A stretch of DNA of 64,000 nt from Brachycybe producta. Taxonomy: Eukaryota; Arthropoda; Diplopoda; Playtdesmida; Andrognathidae. How positions within the stretch are numbered: position 1 is the stretch's first letter; the number at the start of each line of letters is the position of its first letter. Of this stretch, positions 27,612-36,600 are shown piece by piece. The position numbers and the translations under genes were made by a program. Location of the stretch: assembly GCA_036925085.1 (NCBI GenBank), contig JAUPFP010000052.1, positions 248,001 to 312,000 on the forward strand, read 5' to 3'. The notes beneath the pieces were generated by a model that ran no database searches, was not told the DNA's origin, and saw nothing but the letters and a program-made list of their open reading frames with translations.

Positions 27612-30600
27612 AACACGACATAACATAAACAACTAACAGAAATTCCCAGCCCCCCTTTATTTCTGCAATTGACTACTAATACCCCAAGACCCGTCTAGTC
27701 AATAATAGATTCTCATCAACACAAACATACACATTCTTACAGTCAAAAGTGAGAAAATATTTTACTTTGCACAATGACTGAACGTCTGAGGCATTTTGCA
27801 TAATGCCTAAAACAACAGGTCTCTTATTTCTACAATTGAATACTAATTTACATGACTCATCTAGTCAATAATGAATTTTTCATCAAATATCTTACAGCCA
27901 AAGTGAGAAAATTAGTTATTCTGCATAATGACTGACCCGTCTTATTAAATAATTTGCAGAATGTCTAAAAGAACACATTCTAGATAATTCCTTAATAATT
28001 TAATGCATTAGGCATTCTGTACTTTACCTAAACAAACATTCTTTAGATCTCAAAATAGACGGTATAAATCTGCACATTGACTAGTTATTGCATAAAATAA
28101 CATTATCTTCATGAAGCATTCAGTCGTAACGTAAGAGGAACAAGAAAAGTGATCCAATATGGCGTTTTCATACAATGTATTTCAATAATGAATACGCCAT
28201 GTTAGATCACACCACAGTCACCAAAACCTAGCATCAATAATGTTAAAAGTTAAAAACGACATGAGCATTCGTTTCTATAATAACGATTGGAAGCAAGAAG
28301 CAGCGAACTTAGAAACCACAATCGTGAACGATAAAAATGATCCAATATGGTTCCTCCTTGCGAACATTACTACACGACAAACGCCATATTCGATCACCCT
28401 TTCACACGCATCAATAATTAAGTTTAGTGTTAATTATAGCTAAAAGACCATATACAAAACAAAATACAATATCGATTTGAATCACAAAGCGCATTCTTAT
28501 TGAAACCAATGACACAGTGATGATCCATTATGGCGACCTTATTGGATACATTTTAAAAGCGATAAACGCCATATTGGATCACCAAAATAAGCATCAATAA
28601 CATGACAAACTTGTCACTATCAATAATTAACGAGATAAAGATCAATTATAAACTTACCATCCATAGATGAACCTGCGGTTGAATTGGATTCACTTCGTCC
28701 ATTAGCGGACGATGACGAAGCCGGAGGCCAACTGTTAGGACAGTCGTGCTCATCGCTACGATCGGCACAGTTGGAAACACCATCACACACCATAGACCAG
28801 GTGGGTAGACAACTGGCGTCTGCACAGGTGAACTCACAAGCGCCGCCGCTAGAGGCGCCACCATCACCTTGTATCCCTCCTCCTCCTTTATAAAATATAA
28901 AATGTTATAAAATAAATCATTGTTTATTTTGTGTCTGATGAATCAGTGGGTGGATAATGATGATGATGATGTCAAAGCCCCCAACAATTAAGGGGGTGTT
29001 ATGGTTGGTGGCCCCTCCCCCACCCCCTTTCAAACTCTTGTTGATTCAAAAGTAAATAAGTCCCACTTATGCTAATGAAGAGCAGAAATATAATAGACTT
29101 GAAATATTATTATTATGATCATCATTAGCAAGCCTCAAAACAAACACTTTATTTTCTGTCTTTCACAATTTCCCATTCATATATAATATTGTAGCCTCGT
29201 CCACCCCCTCCCCCTATTTCCAGACATATTTGTTTAACTATTAATAATTCTTTGAAGCTTGTTTTTTTTGTGTGTCTGGCATTGATTAAATATTTTTCCG
29301 TCTATAATGTCGCCCAATGCCCTTGAAAAACATTGACATCACTTTTATTATTTTATCAAATAAATTAAATAAATATGAAACAAACAAAACCGATTTTTAT
29401 TTCTCTTTTGACGCAAATTTGCAGACATAAGATTTTTATAACAAAAAATGGAAAACTTCATTAGAAGCGAAGGTGGCGCCCTCCTCAAAACTTATTAAGG
29501 AAACCTAAAATTTTTTTAAAAAAAACTTTGGAATGTGTTTTTAGAAACTAGAAGAGTAAACTCAATCACATGATTATCTTTATTTTAATCTTTTAAAATA
29601 AACTTTTTATGTTAGTTATGACTAAAATGGAAGTTAAACTTCATTAGAATCGAAGGTGGCGCCCTCCTCAAAACTTATTACGGAAACCTAAAATTTTTTT
29701 TAAAAAAACTTTGAATGTGTTTTAGAAACTAGAAGGGTAAACTCAATCACATGATTATTTTTATTTTAATCTTTTAAAATAAACTTTTTATGTTGGTTAT
29801 GACTAAAATGGAAGTTAAACTTCATTAGAAGCGAAGGTGGCGCCCTCCTCAAAACTTATTAAGGAAACCTAAAATTTTTTTTAAAAAAACTTGGAATGTG
29901 TTTTAGAAACTAGAAGGGTAAACTCAATCACATGATTATTTTTATTTTAATCTTTTAAAATAAACTTTTTATGTTGGTTATGACTAAAATGGAAGTTAAA
30001 CTTCATTAGAAGCGAAGGTGGCGCCCTCCTCAAATCTTATTAAGGAAACCTAAATTTTAAAAACTTTGAATATGTTTTTAGAAACTAGAAGGATAAACCC
30101 AAACATGAATATTGTTCACATGAGTATATTTTCATTTTGATCTTTTAAAATAAACTTTTCATGTTAGTTATAACAAAAATGGAAGTTAAACTTTAAAGTA
30201 GTTTTAAAGGCAAGTGGCGCCCTCATTGAACTCCAGTTAATTCTGTCTTGAGAACAGATAAATTATGAGAAATTTGAAAACTGTTTTAAAAACTAGAAGA
30301 ACAGCTCAATCATTAAAAAAGTATTTTTCATGTTAATATATTTTAAAATAAGCTTTTTTTATGTAAAAAGTTTATTTTCACAGATATCTAACCCTTTAAG
30401 TTATTCAGTTACCCTTCTAGTATCTATCACACTTTCAATTTCTACTGAAATAATCAAGAATACGAAAATCACCTGTTCATGAAATATCTTAAGTTTGTTA
30501 AAAAACTAGAATGCGCTAAAGATGATCTTCATTAACAATATCGTCAATAATGAACTTTTTTTTTGTATTGAAGTTTAAAAATATCAATTGTTCATTTTCA

Positions 30601-33600
30601 AATTGATATAAAAAGTTTATTTTAAAAGATATTGTCACAATATTACTTCCGGTACATTCGCTCACTTCTAGTCTCTAACAAAATGAACTTCATCTTAAAT
30701 TAATTCTTCAAAACAAGACAATATAATCATTGGTGCCATATACTTTGCTCTGCAAATGCAACACAGCGCCATCTATTAACCGAAAATTACAGCAACTTTC
30801 TTTAACCTACCCTAAAGGCGCCCCCTTTCGGATTTCGACGTTTTTTTTTTAGTTATTTGAAGGGCAATTTTTTTCAGAACCCGTCGTTTATAATACTTTT
30901 TTTTGGTGGAAAAAAAAAACACGGAAATTGTTAGTTGTTTCTAAAAACAGCTCCAAACTTAAAAGCGTGGGCTCAAAAGTAAACCTCCCTCCCCCTTAAA
31001 CTTCACAAGGGGCGCCACTTATATCATGAGATGGGGGGAGGGCGAGACAACATTAAAAATTTAACAGCTGTCACCCTATACATAACACCATTGTGACCCA
31101 CATAACCTTAACTTTGCTTCAAAAAAACCTTAAAATACCAGGAAATAGCAGCCTCTAAACAACCACCTCCCACATTTTAACCCTCATCCCATAAAGGGAA
31201 ATGAGAGGGAGGGATGAAGGGTGGGTAGAACAAAATACCCCTCAAGGTCATCAGAAATGTCTGCCTCTTCTTTGACAAACAATGTGTTACAGAACATTGA
31301 CGCAAGATGGCGCTTTTCGGATTTATACCCTTCAACCCTCAAAGCAGGTTAAGTTTAAAGTTTCTTTTAAAAACTAGAAGAGTGAAAGAACCATGTAAAT
31401 GTATTTTCATGATGGTATCTTACAAAATATACTTTTTAATGCTGCCAGAAAATGGCCTATTGTATTAATTCCATCCCCATATCAAACCGAGAAGACAACC
31501 ACCAGATGGCGCCGTACACTTTTTGGCACAAAAACCAAATATCATAAACAGCCAAACACGTGCAAAAACCTCATTAACACGTGCAAAAATTAAAAAAAAA
31601 GCTCAAAAACACAACCAAAGAAGTGAAAAACCGGTTTTGGTGCGCCATCTAGTGGCATTTTTTAAACAAAAAAGCTGAAACATTGCATAAAACACAATTT
31701 AATGTACATATTTATAGCATATTTGATCTTGAAAACATTTAAAAAAAAAATGGTCAGAAATAAAATGTTCACCTGTGTTAAGTGTCGTCCTCTGGTGGTG
31801 AAAAGTAAACTCTAGCGAGAATCCACTCTGATGCGCGGGTAACCACTCGAAAGTCAACTTGAGCTCGTGAGTACGAGACCGATAAACTTGCGGCGCACGA
31901 TAATTGTGTCGTAGGTGACATATCTTGCCCATGACCGACTCGCGTCGCTCGCCGGACAAGTTCACCTCGACTATCTCGACTTCTGGAAGGCAGGGGGCGC
32001 CACCGAGACCCTTCGAACGTAATACGACAACGTCGTCTCCATCGGTCGAAAGGAGACCAGCGGAAGAAGACGAGGGCGACGACGGCAAAGGAGTCGTCGA
32101 AATGGGAACAGTGGAAGTGGGGACACTGCTGCTGCTGGTCGTCGCGAAACCGAAAATGTCCGTAAAGTTGAGCAAAATAGAAAAGTCTCTTGGAGCATGG
32201 ATGATGTATTCACAACGTTTCTGTCCCAATCGGTGATAATAGAGCGAAAGAGCTCTAATTTGTCCGGGCGCTTTGTCGAATGTCTGGCTACAAACAGCTA
32301 AAAATTCGCAGAAAATACAAAATAAAACCATTTATTAAAGCGGCCATTTGCAAAATATACAAAAATTCTGGTTATTCTGCATTTCAGAAGCAAGAAATTG
32401 AAATTATTTTAGAAAATAAAAGCTTTCTTGGGCAAATTTAGCTTCTCCCCCAGGTCTTTTATGAGCATTTAAAAACTACGGAGCCCTGCAGAGGCCTTTT
32501 TCTGAATAAAAATTCGGCCATGTTAATTATGCCACGCCCCTTTTAAGAGCATCAGACCAAATATCAACCAATTAGAAATCGCCATTCCTCTATTTTTATG
32601 CCAATAGATGGCGCTGATGCTCATAAAGGGCTTTAAAAGAGCGGGACAAACCAATAGTATGTGCTGGATCCAAATGCCTGTCTAAGAAGCAACATGTGTT
32701 TAAAAGTGCACACTTGCTACAAGAGGGCGCTTGCACTAATTTAATTAGTAGAGTATGTTGTATGCAACATGGCTGAATAAGCGAGAATAAAAAAGAATGT
32801 GAAAAAGTCCTCTGCAGGGCTCCGTACTTTTCGATTTTTTTGGCCGTTTTTAAAAACGCAATTTAAAGCTTTTTTGGGGGGACTTCTGGAACAAACATTT
32901 AAACAAAGGGACACGCAGACGTTTGCTCCGCCCTTTTAAGAGCGTCAGACCAAATATCAACCAATTGGAAATTGAAAAGGGCGTGGCATGTAACGTCAGA
33001 CCACATAACAAACCAATTATAAGCAAACGTCTGCGTGTTCCTGCCTTTAAATGCCTGTCTTCTGGATGTTGTAACCACTGAAGCACTAAATATAGTTTGC
33101 GCCACCTATTGGCCACACTCAACTTTGGCACCAAATTGCTCCCAATTAGGTTGATTTACTTCAGCATATATTTATCTTGAACTCAGTATAGAGAGTGAAT
33201 CATATAAACAGCAAAATAGCGCCCTCTAGTGGCTAACGCAATCATTATCTCAATTCAACCCTTTATTTCTCTATTATATTAATGTCTTTTCCATCTATTC
33301 ACTACCCACAATGCCTATTTCGTCCAATTTGCGGTCGGACGTCAAAATGAAGAAAAAAATATTCTATTCTCGTTTTTAAGGAGACATTTGTGTGTCTGCG
33401 TTGACACACAGCAACAAGTATCGACTCTCAATGATAACAAGAGAGAGAGAGAGAGATATCCCATCATGCAACACCTCCACCCTCACACGCCTCTCTCTCT
33501 CTCTATCAAGTCAGACTAAAAACGCCCGCACTATGAGAGAGAGAGAATGAGAGACAGACAGAGTCTAGACACATGGAATATATATAAATCGATTGGCCCC

Positions 33601-36600
33601 CTTTTTTTCCTACTTTCCATCTATCTCCTCTTCTTTTTCCTGCATTTTCTCTCTCTCTCTTTCTATTTCTGATGTCACTTTTGTCGGGTCTGAAGAGAAA
33701 TGAGAGAACGAATGAAAGATAGTAAAAGACGGCTATTCCAATCAATACTTCTCCTCCCCCTCCTTATATTTTTTCTCCTTCTTACATCTTCATAAACACA
33801 CACATACATACATACATAGAAGATAAGGGCTTAAACGCACACATACGTACATGCAATTACATACATAACATTCTTACGGATACAGATACACACATTTATG
33901 GATACAATAACATTAGTTGGTTACAGATAAGACAAAATCCATCAACTTTATTCAAGAATGCTAAAGTAGATCATTTATTTTGTGCATGTAGCGTTAGATG
34001 GCGCCACTAGCCCACCTACCATATACATGTACAGACTGACTTCCTTTTTTTTGCACGTGGCCAAACTTTGAATTGTGTCATCAATAATTTTACACGTGCT
34101 CTCCCTTCACTTGTATTGTGTTCTGGGTGTAAGTTTGTCCACGTGCTCTGATAATTAATGTTGTTTTGGACGCGCTTTTAGAGGCTAAAAGGGTGCATTC
34201 GATTTCAATCTAATTGGCACCTGTGGAGGTTGCAAGCGCCATCTACCGTGCATTTACACAAGTATTTTTTTTCTATGGAAAGCTCTCTTAATAAAATGTC
34301 ACAAACGATCAAACCAAAGATAAATATACAGAGGTAAGTCGGTAACTCAACTGAAGAGCTCTTCTCATTGGAGCATTACGTGTTATAGCTTGACTGTGGT
34401 CGATAGATGGCGCAAACTGTACTCATTGCTTCAGTTTTACAATACGATTCAATGAACGTACAAAGTAAATGGATGTCATTCTAAAAAGCAAGATGTCTTC
34501 CTTCTAGCTTCAAAAATAAACAAACGGAGTTCAACCTTTTTAAATTTATTTTGATTGTGGCTCTTGTTTAATCCAAGATAGATTTAAAAAGGTTGAACTC
34601 CGTCTGCTTATTTTTGAAGCTAGAAGGAAGACATCTTGCTTTTTAGAATGGCATCCATTAGTTAGAAAAGAAAAGGCCAAAAGTGAATGACGAATCGTCT
34701 GCTTTCTGAAGCTAGAACTTAGAAGGAAGACATCTTGTCAAGGAAGACGACACAGGTGGGTGAATCTCGTACGATATGACAAGCTACAGGTATTTTTCAA
34801 GGGGAACGACATTGAGGGTGAATCTCGTACGCATTATAATCGCATTGTAATTGAAGCTCTTAAGTACAGTTTGCGCCATCTATCGGCCACACTCAGTTTT
34901 GATCCATAGAAAGAGTTCTTAGTTGATTTACCTTTGTATATGTGTGCGTGGAAGACAGGCAATTAGAAAACGGGATAAATAAGAAGTTGGCTCCGCCCTT
35001 TTTATGACGACCGGCAACTTCTAATTTGTTATTTATGTAGTGGCTGACGTCACCATGCTCCGCTCTTTTCAACGTCAAACCACACAACAAACCAATTAGA
35101 AGTTGCCGGTCGTCATAAAAAGGGGCGGAGCCAACTTCTGTTCATCCCGTTTTCTAATTGCTTGTGTGTGTGGAAAGGGAGGCACCATTTTAATTCTTCA
35201 TTCTGTTAGTATTCCATCTCTAATGTAGAGGGCGCTACCAGTGTAGTCAATACCTTGGCCCATTATTATTCTTATTATTATAAAATAACATAATATACCT
35301 GATAATAATGACGTCATCACCTTAATGCTCAACATACACAAACAAGAAAAACCAGAAATTTATATTCGGAGAGAAAGATGGGAAATACAAAAAAATACCC
35401 CCCCCCTAAAAAAATTAGCCCTTTTTTTAACCCCCCCTTTTTATATTTTTTTTTAAAAAAAGGGGCTAAAAAAAATAAAAGAGCCCCCTTTATTTTTTTC
35501 AATATAGTCTGGAATCAGAAAAGGGCAAAAGGAGGGGTAAAAGGGGGGGGGGGCAACCCACACCCCCCTTATGGCGACGTTTTTTTCATATAAAATAAAC
35601 CCCAGACGGTCCACCCCCCCCCCCCCCCCTAAAAAAAGCTGTGATAAGCTAAGCTTTAAGCTAGTTATTTGACAAAAGCCAAAAAAAGCATTTGGCACAA
35701 AAAAAAATCCCAGACAGACAGAGAATAATTTCAACTCTCTTTTACACACGATCGATCTTTCTCTCAATCCAGAGAGAGAGAAAGAGAGATTGATCAACAC
35801 TTGGTGGCTCGCGAGCCACAATAAAGGCCCACATGCGAGCCACAACTCAAAGTAATGGCTCGCGTGCCACTTCAAAGGGTCAATCTCGATAGAGAAACTG
35901 AAAAGACCTAGTTAGAGGCTACTTAAAAACAATTTCAACGTCTGTAAGAAAACTAGAAGAGTAAAGGATTCGCGATTGAAAGTAATTTCGTGATGATATC
36001 TTTCAAAATAAACATTTTATAACAGTTTGAAAATGGCCTACTACGTTTATCATTCTGTTTGGCTCAATCTCTAATCACAGCCAAACTTGTCATATTAATC
36101 GTTTATTTTGAAAGATATGGTTAAAATTCAAAAAAAATTTAAAGTTTCTTAGAAACTAGAAGAAAATAGTAATTTTGTGACGAAATCTTTCAAAATAAAC
36201 GTTTTATGGAAGTTTGACATTGATTTTTTTTGGTCGAAAAGCGAAATATGCCATTAAAAACGTTCATTTTAAACGATATCGCCATAAAATTAGGTGTGCA
36301 CTTGATTTATTTACTCTTCTAGTTTCTAACAAACTTGAAATTCCTTTTTGAAAGTTGCTTTTCAAAAGCTTAAACGATGTCCTTTTAAATCCGGAGCCTC
36401 TTGATAGATCTTCATAGGGGCCCGCGCCCCTAATTGGGTCCAACCAGCCCTGAAATTTAAAAGCCCTTTTTATCCCTCTTTTATGATTTGAATTTTCTAT
36501 GAATTGATATTAAAAAGAATGAATTTTTCTTGGAAAAAATAAAAAAGACGTTAAAAATGAGTCAATTTTCATTTTCATTCCAAGAATGTCTAAGTTAATA

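Noticed and set aside
31925-32236. Plus-strand frame of 103 codons
   Set aside because: It is antisense to the CUB exon.
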